Source of the DNA: Yanghanlia caeni
GTDB taxonomy: Bacteria; Pseudomonadota; Gammaproteobacteria; Burkholderiales; Burkholderiaceae_B
Direction: 5' to 3'
DNA: 64,000 nucleotides
Assembly: GCA_030733815.1 (NCBI GenBank)
Contig: JAUZQE010000006.1
Coordinates: 1-64,000, forward strand
In this document: piece after piece, positions 17,525 through 25,482 of the stretch
Numbering within the stretch: position 1 is the first letter of the stretch
How the letters are laid out: every line of letters begins with the position of its first letter
Made by a program: the position numbers and the translations under genes
The notes under the pieces: generated by a model
What the model was told of the DNA's origin: nothing
The model's input: only the letters and a program-made list of their open reading frames with translations
The model's database searches: none

Positions 17525-19201
17525 TCAGGAATCAGCAACGATCCACCGCGCTGCCTTTTCAGCGATCATGAGTGTCGGGCTGTTCGTATTGCCGCTGGTA
17601 ATGGTGGGCATGATGCTGGCATCGACCACCCGCAGGCCGGCAACGCCGAACACCCGCAGGCGCGAATCGACCACTGCTCCCGGCTCGCCGGCCTTGCCCA
17701 TGCGCGCCGTACCCACTGGATGGAAGATCGTCGTGGCGATATCACCGGCCAGGCGCGCCAGCTCGTCATCGCTCTGATATTGAACGCCGGGTTTGTATTC
17801 TTCGGGTTGATACGGCTGCAGCGCGGGTTGAGCGACGATGCGGCGCGTCACGCGCAGCGAATCGGCCGCCACCTTGCGGTCTTCCTCGGTGCTGAGGTAA
17901 TTGGGCGCGATGGCCGGCGCGTCATCGGGGTTGGCGCTCTTGATCTGTACATGACCGCGGCTGGTGGGATTGAGATTGCACACGCTGGCGGTAAACGCGT
18001 TGAACCGGTGCAGCGGCTGGCCAAAGGCTTCCAGGCTGAGGGGCTGCACGTGGTATTCGATGTTGGCGTACGGCTGAGTGGAGTCGCTGCGCGTGAAGGC
18101 CCCCAGCTGCGATGGTGCCATGCTCATTGGCCCGCTGCGCTTCAATGCGTATTCAAGCCCGATCATGGCCTTGCCCCACCGGTTGCCGGCAATCGTGTTC
18201 AGCGTCTTGACGCCCTGCACCTTGTAGACGCTGCGAATCTGCAGGTGGTCTTGCAGATTCGCGCCCACCCCCGGCATGTCGGCGAGCACCGGGATCTGGT
18301 GGCGCTGCAAAAGATCGGCCGGGCCGATGCCCGAAAGCTGCAGCAGCTGCGGCGAACCAATGCTGCCCGCGCTGAGCACCACTTCCTTGTGCGCCTTCAC
18401 GTCGACAATCTGGCCGTTGCGACGCACGCGCACCCCGGTGCAGACGAGCCCGCCATCGGGCCGGCGCTCGATCTGCAGGCGCAGCGTCTGGGCGTGCGTC
18501 CAGAGCGTGAAGTTGTTGCGCGCCATACAGGCCGGCCGCAAAAACGCCTTGGCGGCGTTCCAGCGCCAGCCAAGTTTCTGGTTCACCTCGAAGTAGCCAA
18601 CGCCTTCGTTATCGCCCGAATTGAAGTCGTCGCTGGCGGGAATGCCGGCCTGCTTCGCGGCTTCGGCAAAGGCATCGAGAATGTCCCAACGCAGGCGCTG
18701 CTTTTCCACCCGCCATTCGCCGCCATTGCCGTGCAACGCGGCAAACCGTTCGCGCGCTTGCGGATCGGCAAACTGGCCCTGACCGTTCGGGCCGTCGAGC
18801 CGGTAGTGATCTTCGTGGGCCTTGAAGTCTTTCAGGCAGTTTTCCCACGACCATGCGTCGTCGCCTACCACGCTCGCCCAGTGGTCGTAATCGCGCGCCT
18901 GACCGCGCATGTAGATCATGCCGTTGATGCTGGAACAACCGCCCAGGGTCTTGCCACGGGGGTACAACAACGACCGCCCGTTCAGGCCGGGATCGGGTTC
19001 GGTCTTGAACAGCCAGTCGGTACGGGCGTTGCCGATGCAGTACAGGTAACCCACCGGGATGTGGATCCAGTGATAGTTGTCTTTTCCACCTGCCTCGATC
19101 AACAGCACACGCCGGCCAGGGTCGGCGCTCAACCGGTTGGCCAGCAGGCAGCCTGCCGTACCCGCCCCCACAATGACATAGTCGAATTCCAGACCGGACA
19201 T
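17525..19201 (-). CDS. GMC family FAD-dependent oxidoreductase (choline/alcohol dehydrogenase-like)
   Basis: Flavoprotein of 558 aa in the glucose-methanol-choline family, which oxidises alcohols to aldehydes. The FAD dinucleotide motif VIVGAGTAGCLLANRL begins at residue 9. GMC signature 1 (YPRGKTLGGCSSINGMIYMR) and signature 2 (GSIGSPQLLQLSGIGP) are intact. The C-terminal catalytic His lies in TIFHPVGTARMG, and the second His position is taken by Asn in GNTNSPTLMIAEKAA, as in many members. The start at 19201 was chosen because GGGGAGA lies 3-9 nt upstream. It has no betaine aldehyde dehydrogenase or transporter neighbour, so the substrate is unknown. Confidence 0.9.
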   Translation of the reverse strand: MSGLEFDYVIVGAGTAGCLLANRLSADPGRRVLLIEAGGKDNYHWIHIPVGYLYCIGNARTDWLFKTEPDPGLNGRSLLYPRGKTLGGCSSINGMIYMRGQARDYDHWASVVGDDAWSWENCLKDFKAHEDHYRLDGPNGQGQFADPQARERFAALHGNGGEWRVEKQRLRWDILDAFAEAAKQAGIPASDDFNSGDNEGVGYFEVNQKLGWRWNAAKAFLRPACMARNNFTLWTHAQTLRLQIERRPDGGLVCTGVRVRRNGQIVDVKAHKEVVLSAGSIGSPQLLQLSGIGPADLLQRHQIPVLADMPGVGANLQDHLQIRSVYKVQGVKTLNTIAGNRWGKAMIGLEYALKRSGPMSMAPSQLGAFTRSDSTQPYANIEYHVQPLSLEAFGQPLHRFNAFTASVCNLNPTSRGHVQIKSANPDDAPAIAPNYLSTEEDRKVAADSLRVTRRIVAQPALQPYQPEEYKPGVQYQSDDELARLAGDIATTIFHPVGTARMGKAGEPGAVVDSRLRVFGVAGLRVVDASIMPTITSGNTNSPTLMIAEKAARWIVADS

Positions 19202-19405
19202 CGTCTCCCCTTTTTCCTTCTTATGGTGTGTGCAACTTCGCAAACTTTACATCAGCGCCCCGCCGGCCGTCTGCATCTGCACGGCCAAGACGCCGCCGCA
19301 AGGCCGCTGCGAACGGAATGCCCTTAGATCGGCCAGGGTTCCTTGCCGATGCACGGTGGTACGGGAGTAAAATTTTGCGGTTATGCCCGCACCATTTGCC
19401 CAGCC

Positions 19406-19969
19406 GTGAACTCATTCTCTACTGTTTTTCTTGCCTTTGCCATGTCAACCGACGCCTTTGCAGCCGCCGTGGGCAAGGGCATGGCCCTGCGTCGGCCCCG
19501 GTTTTCCGAGGCGCTTCGAACGGGCATCATCTTTGGCGTCATCGAGGCGCTCACGCCGCTTGCGGGGTGGGCGCTGGGCACCCTGGCCGCCGAGTTCGTG
19601 GCGGAATGGGATCACTGGATCGCCTTCTGCCTGCTGGTGTTTCTGGGCCTGGTCATGCTCACCAAGGGCATACGCAATGGTCACGAAGAACCGCCGCCCG
19701 TGGCGCGGCATTCCTTCTGGCTGCTGGCCGCCACGGGCTTTGCCACCAGTATCGACGCCATGGCTGTAGGCGTGAGCCTGGCTTTCGTCGACAACAACAT
19801 TCTGATCACGGCCGCCGCAATCGGCTGTGCCACCTTGCTGATGGTAACGCTGGGGGTAATGCTGGGGCGCATCATCGGCCACGTTGCCGGCCGCTGGGCC
19901 GAAGCACTGGGCGGCATTGCCCTGATCGGCATCGGTTCGGCAATTCTTTACGAACACCTTACCCATTAG
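19406..19969 (+). CDS. mntP: manganese efflux pump MntP
   Basis: Small six-helix inner-membrane exporter that lowers cytoplasmic Mn2+. The 187-aa length from the GTG at 19406 agrees with E. coli MntP (188 aa), and that start gives the family opening [21 protein letters not shown]. The two acidic motifs are [13 protein letters not shown] in TM1 and [14 protein letters not shown] in the pseudo-symmetric TM4. The linker [12 protein letters not shown] separates the halves. An upstream ATG at 19343 would add 21 non-family residues. A 6-bp hairpin (19328-19333 with 19345-19350) lies in the leader, but I could not recognise the yybP-ykoY manganese riboswitch there. Confidence 0.9.
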   Translation: MNSFSTVFLAFAMSTDAFAAAVGKGMALRRPRFSEALRTGIIFGVIEALTPLAGWALGTLAAEFVAEWDHWIAFCLLVFLGLVMLTKGIRNGHEEPPPVARHSFWLLAATGFATSIDAMAVGVSLAFVDNNILITAAAIGCATLLMVTLGVMLGRIIGHVAGRWAEALGGIALIGIGSAILYEHLTH

Positions 19970-20007
19970 GCGCCCTGAACGATTCGAACCGATCGTTCAA
20001 CGTACCG

Positions 20008-20829
20008 TTAGTGCCGCATCAGCACAGCAATCTGGGAAACCGGCAGGGCATCATTGGCGTAGTTGAACGTGCCAGTATCGCGTACTTCCTGCGCCGAGCG
20101 CACCAGCGCCCCCAGCGCGGCACGGGCCAGTGAGCCGCCGACACTGATGCGCCGCACTCCGGCAGCGGCGAGCTCTTCCACGGAATACACCGGGCCACGC
20201 AGGCCCATCACCACGTTCACGGGTTTATCGAGTGCACTGCATACGGTTCTGATTGCTTCGAGATCGGGCAGGCCCGGAGCATACAGCACATGGGCCCCGG
20301 CTTCAGAATACGCCTGCAGGCGGCGTAAGGTGTCGTCGAGATCGGGCCGGCCGTTCAGGAAGTTTTCGGCGCGCGCCGTTAGCAGAAAGGGCAGGCCCTG
20401 CGCCGCTTCAGCCGCAGCCCTTACCCGTGCAACAGCGTGATCGAACGCGTAGATGGGTGCGTCAGCATTGCCACTGGCATCTTCGATCGACCCCCCCACG
20501 AGACCGTGGCTATAGGCCAGACGGATGGTTTGCGCGCAGGTTTCGGGTTCAGGCCCGAAACCGTTACCGAGATCGGCCGATACCGGCAGATCGGTGGCCG
20601 CGACGATTTCGGCGGCATTGGCCAGCATCTCGTCGCGATCGAGGCAGTTGAAGGAATCGCGCTTGCCCTTGGAAAAGGCGAAGCCCGCGCTGGTCGTGGC
20701 AAGCGCGCGAAACCCCATGCTGGCCAGAATGCGTGCCGAGCCGGCGTCCCACGGATTCGGAATGACGAACGCAGCCGGGCCCTGATGCAGGGCCACGAAA
20801 TGCTGGAATTTTTCGACTTGCGTAAGCAT
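20008..20829 (-). CDS. isocitrate lyase/PEP mutase superfamily protein
   Basis: TIM-barrel protein of 273 aa in the phosphoenolpyruvate mutase/isocitrate lyase superfamily. Visible features are the opening VIPNPWDAGSARILASMGF, the metal-binding acidic segment LPVSADLGNGFG, and GSIEDASGN. TARAENFLNGRPDLDD and KPVNVVMG complete the set. The isocitrate-lyase catalytic loop (KKCGH) is not present, so it is not an isocitrate lyase. This subgroup is usually annotated as carboxyphosphonoenolpyruvate phosphonomutase-like or 2-keto-acid C-C lyase, with the true substrate mostly unknown. It lies 9 nt downstream of the EF-hand protein on the same strand, which does not suggest a role. Confidence 0.82.
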   Translation of the reverse strand: MLTQVEKFQHFVALHQGPAAFVIPNPWDAGSARILASMGFRALATTSAGFAFSKGKRDSFNCLDRDEMLANAAEIVAATDLPVSADLGNGFGPEPETCAQTIRLAYSHGLVGGSIEDASGNADAPIYAFDHAVARVRAAAEAAQGLPFLLTARAENFLNGRPDLDDTLRRLQAYSEAGAHVLYAPGLPDLEAIRTVCSALDKPVNVVMGLRGPVYSVEELAAAGVRRISVGGSLARAALGALVRSAQEVRDTGTFNYANDALPVSQIAVLMRH

Positions 20830-20838
20830 GGCGGCGAC

Positions 20839-21960
20839 TCAGACGAACAGGTCGAGCTGCTGAATGGTGCCTGCGCGACCATCTTCGCGCAAATATACGC
20901 CGCTGCTCAGAATTTGGCCATGCTGCTGGTTGTGTGCATCTTTCAGATCGAAAGGCGTGGCAGCACTGCCCAGGTACAACGCACCGATGTCGTGCTCGGC
21001 AAGCGTGCTGAGCTGATCGGCACCGCTTGCGTCTTTGGTCCAAATGCGCAGCTGCGCGAAGATGGCGTCGTTCTCGTCGATCCAGCCATTGCCGTCGCTG
21101 TCGAAGGCGGCCAGTTCCGCAAAGCCGTTGCCGGTGCGCGCGCCAAACAGTTCGCTGCCGTCGTCGATGCGCCCGTTGCCATTGCGATCGAGGGCCAGAA
21201 AGCCGCTTGCTCCGCCCACAAACGCGATGCGGTCGGCTTCGCCGTCGGCGTCGATATCGAAATCGAACTTGAAGTCGCTGAGTTCGGCTGCCGTGCCATC
21301 GAAGTTGATGACAAGCGGATCCTTGCGCACGGCGTCGCCCGCCCGGAAGGAAACCGAGGTCTGCTGATAGAACTCGCGACTCATGTGCAGGGCGAGATCG
21401 AATTGCAGTACGCGGCCATCCGCAGTACGGATCTCGCCACGGGCAACGAACGAGGTCTGTTCGGATTCGTAGATCTCTTCGTGGTAGTCGTATTCCACGC
21501 CCCAGCCCTGCGGCTGCTCGCCGCCTGCCGGCTGGAGCGCCTCGGCCTCCCGGGCGAACTCTTCATTTGCGGCGGACAGCCGGCTGATCTCGCCTGAATC
21601 CATGACCCTGATCTTGCGCCCGGTGAGCGCTTCCACGAGCCGGATCAGGAGATCGAGCCGGGGATCGTCAACGGGTTCGCCGAAAATCGGCTCGACATCC
21701 GAGGCCGCGCCAGCCCCATCGGTTGCATCGGTGCCAGATGCAGCGTCGCCCGAGGCCTCGGCAGCGGCCAGCGCCTGCCTTGCCGCCTCGGAAATCGCCA
21801 CACGCGCCGAGCTCGCAGAGGTTTTGTCGGATGGCACGGCTTGCGTGCCTTCGAAGTCGGGCCGCTCGCCCACCCAGGCGCGCAGGGTTTCGGTGCGATT
21901 CGTGTAGTGGGTCGCGCGGTGTTCGCTGGCCAGGCTGACCTGGTAGTGTTCGATCTTCAT
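20839..21960 (-). CDS. EF-hand-like calcium-binding protein, probably exported
   Basis: A 373-aa acidic protein without a Sec signal peptide. The first 130 residues are low-complexity (Ala, Ser, Asp), with a conserved RLDLLIRLVEALTGRKIRVMD segment. The second half has a beta-rich region (TSFVARGEIRTADGRVLQFD) and then two calcium-loop motifs, LDRNGNGRIDDGSELFG and FDSDGNGWIDENDAIF, each of the DxNxNGxID type found in dockerin/EF-hand loops. DIDADGEADRIAFVGG resembles an FG-GAP/VCBS segment. The C-terminus ends QQLDLFV, an acidic residue followed by hydrophobics, as in many type I secretion signals. Proteins of this build are annotated 'VCBS repeat-containing' or hypothetical. No type I secretion genes are nearby. 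Confidence 0.7.
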   Translation of the reverse strand: MKIEHYQVSLASEHRATHYTNRTETLRAWVGERPDFEGTQAVPSDKTSASSARVAISEAARQALAAAEASGDAASGTDATDGAGAASDVEPIFGEPVDDPRLDLLIRLVEALTGRKIRVMDSGEISRLSAANEEFAREAEALQPAGGEQPQGWGVEYDYHEEIYESEQTSFVARGEIRTADGRVLQFDLALHMSREFYQQTSVSFRAGDAVRKDPLVINFDGTAAELSDFKFDFDIDADGEADRIAFVGGASGFLALDRNGNGRIDDGSELFGARTGNGFAELAAFDSDGNGWIDENDAIFAQLRIWTKDASGADQLSTLAEHDIGALYLGSAATPFDLKDAHNQQHGQILSSGVYLREDGRAGTIQQLDLFV

Positions 21961-22029
21961 GGGGTGCCGCCACAAAAGTCTCGATACTTCTGTTAACGGC
22001 ACCGCCCCATGAAAGGTTAAGCGCTTGCC

Positions 22030-23217
22030 TCAAGCGCTTCCCGCAGCAGACGGCCGGTGGGCCACCATCAGCCCCAGCAACGCCAGCCCCACCCCCGCAC
22101 ACAGGTATGCCAGCCGCCCGAATTCGTGGTCGGCCAGCCAGGCCACCCCCATGATGCCCAGCGACTGCCCCACGAACAGGCAACATGCGAACAGCGACAT
22201 GGCCGCACCGCGGGCGGCCGGCGCCATCTGCGTCGCCCGGGTCTGCAGCGTATTGTGCAGCCCATAGAAGCCGAATCCCGCAAGCAGGCAGGCCACCGGC
22301 GCCCACTGCACAAGGGGAACGTAGGCAAACGAAGTCAGCCCTACCAGCAGCAGCGCTCCGCCCAGGCGGGCCAAGCCGGTTTCACCGAAGCGACGCAGCA
22401 GATGCACCGCCGTGCGGGTATAGAGAATTCCGCCCAGGCCATAACAGGCGGCAATGGCACCCGCCGTGGCCAGTGAAAGGCCGTGCTGACGCTGCAGCAA
22501 GCTCGGCATGAACGCCAACGCGCCAAGCGCCAGTGCGCCTTCCAGGGTGACGAACGCGAGAATGCGACGGCTGGCCGGCGCGGCGGCGATCGTGCGAAAG
22601 CGGCCGGACTCCGTGGGCCCCGATGCGGCAGGCGGCGGCTCGCCACGCTGGGCGCGCCACAGCAATGCACCAACCACGAGAAAAAGCACGGCAATCACGA
22701 GAAACACCGGCCGCCAGCCCACCCATTGCGCGATCAGGCCACTGAGCCATTGGCCGCCCAACATGCCCATGACCCCGGCACTCACCAACCGCGCCAATGC
22801 CGCCTGACGCGACTCATAGGGCACGTTGTCGCCCAGCCAGGCCATGGCCAGCGGGAAGATTCCTGCGGCAAATGCGCCCGATACGATGCGGGCAGCAACC
22901 AGCCAGTCGAGATCGGGCGACAGAAAGGCCATGCCGTTGCCGATGACGCCTGCCAGCGCACACAGCGCAATGACCCGTGCCTTGCCGAAGCGGTCACCCA
23001 GCGGCCCGAACACCAGCTGGAAGATGCCATAGGCGACGCCGAACACCAGGATCACACGTGCGGCTTGCCCCAGCGTGACCGAGAACTCGGCCGCCAGCGC
23101 GGGCAACAGGGTATCGCAGGCCCGCAATGAGGCCATGCTGGCGAAGCAGCACGCGCCAAGCAGCGTCGGAATGCTTGCGACTCCGGCGCGCGAATCTGTA
23201 CTGCGGCTGTGCTGCAT
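22030..23217 (-). CDS. major facilitator superfamily transporter
   Basis: Inner-membrane secondary transporter of 395 aa with about 12 hydrophobic segments. Motif A (GPLGDRFGKARVIAL) lies between TM2 and TM3, and a shorter copy (HLLRRFGETGLARLG) sits between TM8 and TM9. The helix boundary after the central loop (RAQRGEPPPAASGPTESGRF) marks the two six-helix halves. The build resembles drug:H+ antiporter-like MFS members, but the substrate cannot be inferred. GAGGGAGA lies 9 nt upstream of the start. It stands alone between two unusual genes (EF-hand protein and NPDV-repeat protein) on the same strand, with gaps of 69 and 84 nt. Confidence 0.88.
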   Translation of the reverse strand: MQHSRSTDSRAGVASIPTLLGACCFASMASLRACDTLLPALAAEFSVTLGQAARVILVFGVAYGIFQLVFGPLGDRFGKARVIALCALAGVIGNGMAFLSPDLDWLVAARIVSGAFAAGIFPLAMAWLGDNVPYESRQAALARLVSAGVMGMLGGQWLSGLIAQWVGWRPVFLVIAVLFLVVGALLWRAQRGEPPPAASGPTESGRFRTIAAAPASRRILAFVTLEGALALGALAFMPSLLQRQHGLSLATAGAIAACYGLGGILYTRTAVHLLRRFGETGLARLGGALLLVGLTSFAYVPLVQWAPVACLLAGFGFYGLHNTLQTRATQMAPAARGAAMSLFACCLFVGQSLGIMGVAWLADHEFGRLAYLCAGVGLALLGLMVAHRPSAAGSA

Positions 23218-23301
23218 GCACTGCGTCTCCCTCTGCCAAGGGCGAAATTGTACCGTTACCCGGTTTCGGCAGAGGGCGAGGTCAGCGCCCCGACAGGGGT
23301 A

Positions 23302-24450
23302 CTATGCGAAAAACTCGTTCACCGACACGGCATCCGACGGGTTTCCGATGACCTGCAGGCCCGCGTCTGACGCCCCCCAGACGGAGGCGTCACCTTGATG
23401 CGCTGCGCCGGCCTGCGCATCTGCACCCCCATTCGACTTGAAGAACAACGCACCCCACTCGTCATCAGCGACGTCGTACGCCGCAATGCCGCGCGGCGTC
23501 GCACTTGCGTATATACCCGCAGACGCATACATGTCGAGGTAAGGAGCAAACAGCTCCATCGCGAACGATTCCAGCATGTCCCACGTCACGCCGACATCCG
23601 CCGGATTGACCATGTAATGCTTGTATTGCTCCGGAATGTATTCAAGCAAGCGCTGGTAGAACTGATTCAGATCTTCAAGCATGTATGCGTTGATCAGTAC
23701 CGGATCGTAGGCAATCGCAAACCAGTCTATGGACGCGATCATGTCCAGGTACTCTGTAATCATGGGGTCCGACGGGTTGATCGGATTCACGGGCATGATC
23801 GGTTCGGCCGGCTGCACCGGCTCAACGGGCAGGATAGGCGTGATCGGTTCGCCGGGTTCGGCCGGCAATGTGTCGGACGGAGCCGGCGGTGTCTCGGGCG
23901 CCACCCCGGTTTCCCGCCATTGGGGCACGGTCGGCGCGATCGTGATGATTTCAAGACCCAGAATCACTTCCTGGATCATGTATTCGACCACCGATACGCC
24001 ACCGTCTGACAGCAGCTCACCCAGCACGGGCCGCCCCGAAACGAACGCCGCCACATCGTGCCCCGGCAGGAAGTCACGGTTTTCGGCACTGCCGTGGAGC
24101 ACGAAATGCTGCACTGCGTTCGTGCCTCCGGCCGCCACCGCCTCGGCCACGTCGGGGTTACACGCCAGGTAGTATTCCGGCTCGAAGGCTGCAAATGGTT
24201 TGCGTCCTTCGGCTATTCCGTAATGCACGAAATGGTCATACGCCGTGATGAGCCCTTCCTCTACCGCCGCGGCCACGTCGGGGTACATGGCAAGATACTC
24301 GCGGGTGTTGAACAGAGGGGAGGGGTCGCGCCCTTCGTACTTGCCCCAGCGATCAAAATGCTCGCGTGCAGTCAGTGCACCGGACTGAACGGCGGCATGA
24401 ACGTCGGGGTTACGGGCCAGATAATAGGTAGCGTTGAAAATATCGAGCAT
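23302..24450 (-). CDS. protein with three NPDV-type repeats, probable secreted protein
   Basis: A 382-aa acidic protein (start at 24450; AGAGGA 9 nt upstream) with no Sec signal. Three repeats of about 42 residues occupy roughly 9-41, 51-83 and 92-125. Each has the form YLAxNPDVxxAVxxG, then a helix with HF and a final EGR (YYLARNPDVHAAV, EYLAMYPDVAAAV, YYLACNPDVAEAV). A Pro/Glu-rich spacer (PAEPGEPITPILPVEP and on) separates them from a helical segment with repeated aromatic residues. The tail ends NPSDAVSVNEFFA. Such repeats are common at the N-termini of large RTX-like or surface-layer proteins exported by type I systems. Here they form a short stand-alone protein. Function unknown. Confidence 0.72.
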   Translation of the reverse strand: MLDIFNATYYLARNPDVHAAVQSGALTAREHFDRWGKYEGRDPSPLFNTREYLAMYPDVAAAVEEGLITAYDHFVHYGIAEGRKPFAAFEPEYYLACNPDVAEAVAAGGTNAVQHFVLHGSAENRDFLPGHDVAAFVSGRPVLGELLSDGGVSVVEYMIQEVILGLEIITIAPTVPQWRETGVAPETPPAPSDTLPAEPGEPITPILPVEPVQPAEPIMPVNPINPSDPMITEYLDMIASIDWFAIAYDPVLINAYMLEDLNQFYQRLLEYIPEQYKHYMVNPADVGVTWDMLESFAMELFAPYLDMYASAGIYASATPRGIAAYDVADDEWGALFFKSNGGADAQAGAAHQGDASVWGASDAGLQVIGNPSDAVSVNEFFA

Positions 24451-24621
24451 TACTGTCGTTCCTCTTTTGGTAGATGGTGACTCCTGGTGATAGCCGGAGG
24501 AATAGTAGCATTCCGACATTTCTTATTACGTTATTTAACAACGCCGGGAAATTCCCCATGGCAACCAGACGTCGTCATGCAAGCGGGAATAACAGAAGTG
24601 CTCGCTTTCGAAGCGAATGCA

Positions 24622-24651
24622 AAAAGCCCCTGACAGACATCAGGGGCTTTT
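24622..24651 (-). terminator. rho-independent terminator after tRNA-Ser
   Basis: A perfect 12-bp inverted repeat, AAAAGCCCCTGA (24622-24633) and TCAGGGGCTTTT (24640-24651), surrounds a 6-nt loop. On the minus strand it is followed by a run of five U residues. It lies 7 nt beyond the CCA of tRNA-Ser. The symmetric A/T ends mean it could also act on the plus strand. Confidence 0.9.
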
Positions 24652-24658
24652 GGAATCC

Positions 24659-24749
24659 TGGCGGACAGAGGGGGATTCGAACCCCCGATACGCTATTAAC
24701 GTATACACGCTTTCCAGGCGTGCGCCTTCAACCACTCGGCCACCTGTCC
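24659..24749 (-). tRNA. tRNA-Ser (anticodon GGA)
   Basis: A class II tRNA of 91 nt with encoded CCA (24661-24659). It has acceptor GGACAGG paired with TCTGTCC, the D-arm GCCGAGTGGTTGAAGGC, anticodon stem CACGC/GCGTG and loop CTGGAAA giving GGA, which reads UCC/UCU. The long variable arm TATACGTTAATAGCGTATC is followed by the T-arm GGGGGTTCGAATCCCCC. The discriminator is G. It is flanked by a terminator hairpin on each side, discussed separately. Confidence 0.97.
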
Positions 24750-24765
24750 GTGCGCATCTGAACAC

Positions 24766-24791
24766 AAAAAATGCCGGCCTCGAGGCAGGCA
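24766..24791 (-). terminator. terminator-like hairpin between ribE and tRNA-Ser
   Basis: On the minus strand TGCCTGCC, loop TCGA, GGCCGGCA (24791-24772, one mismatch) is followed by six U residues (24771-24766). It has the form of a rho-independent terminator for the ribE operon. It lies between a TATAAT box (24822-24817) and the 5' end of tRNA-Ser at 24749. Confidence 0.65.
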
Positions 24792-24816
24792 CTATTCAGT
24801 ATGTGCGAAGCTCGCC

Positions 24817-24822
24817 ATTATA
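24817..24822 (-). promoter_or_regulatory. -10 box TATAAT upstream of tRNA-Ser
   Basis: A consensus TATAAT reads on the minus strand just past the ribE stop codon, followed by the GC-rich discriminator GGCGAGC typical of stable-RNA promoters. No good -35 box lies at 16-18 nt; TTGAGC is present but 21 nt away. If used, the transcript would first cross the hairpin at 24791-24766 and then reach tRNA-Ser. Confidence 0.5.
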
Positions 24823-24837
24823 GCACGGTACTGCCAC

Positions 24838-25464
24838 TCAGACGCTCAACCCCCGCGCGCCCAGCAGCCGCTCGCAATACCGCGCAATCATGTCGACCTC
24901 GATGTTGACCCGCGCCCCCGGGGCGAGGCGCTTGAGCGTAGTGACCTGCACGGTATGGGGAATGAGGTTGATCCCGATCTCGCAGCCCTGCTCGGTGTCT
25001 TGCACGCTGTTCACGGTAAGACTGACGCCATTCACCGTGACCGAGCCCTTGTATGCCATATAGCGGCCGAACTCCTGTGGCACCCGAATCTTCAGATTCC
25101 ACGATTCGCCCACCGGCTCGAAGCGGGTGACCTCTCCCGTTGCATCGACGTGGCCCGATACGATGTGGCCGTCGAGCGTATCGCCCAGACGCATGGCGTG
25201 CTCGAGGTTCACCTCGCCCGGTTCGCCCAGGCCCACGGTTCGGTTCAGGCTTTCGCGCGAAACGTCCACGCAGAAGGTGTCGCCCTGCAATGCCACCACC
25301 GTCATGCACGCGCCCTGAATGGCAATGGAATCACCCAGTTTGGTGGATTCACGCAGGAAACCCGGTGCATGAATGGTGAGGCGCACCCCGGCTTCGGCGT
25401 CACCCGCCGCCAGGGGCGTGACTTCGGTAATGCGGCCAACGGCCGTCACAATGCCTGTAAACAT
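24838..25464 (-). CDS. ribE: riboflavin synthase alpha chain
   Basis: Catalyses dismutation of two 6,7-dimethyl-8-ribityllumazine molecules to riboflavin, the last step of riboflavin synthesis. The 208-aa protein has the diagnostic N-terminus MFTGIVTAVG and two lumazine-binding barrels of about 95 residues. The first contains GDSIAIQGACMTVV and the second GHIVSGHVDATGEV with GSVTVNGVSLTV. It is last in the glyA-nrdR-ribD-ribE run, 18 nt behind ribD. ribBA and ribH are not in the window. No FMN riboswitch is visible within this operon. Confidence 0.95.
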   Translation of the reverse strand: MFTGIVTAVGRITEVTPLAAGDAEAGVRLTIHAPGFLRESTKLGDSIAIQGACMTVVALQGDTFCVDVSRESLNRTVGLGEPGEVNLEHAMRLGDTLDGHIVSGHVDATGEVTRFEPVGESWNLKIRVPQEFGRYMAYKGSVTVNGVSLTVNSVQDTEQGCEIGINLIPHTVQVTTLKRLAPGARVNIEVDMIARYCERLLGARGLSV

Positions 25465-25482
25465 GATTCTTCCTGAGTGAAA

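Noticed and set aside
19240-19405. yybP-ykoY manganese riboswitch upstream of mntP
   Set aside because: The expected GGGGAGUA-type loop and its partner are not present; only a 6-bp hairpin (19328-19350) is visible.
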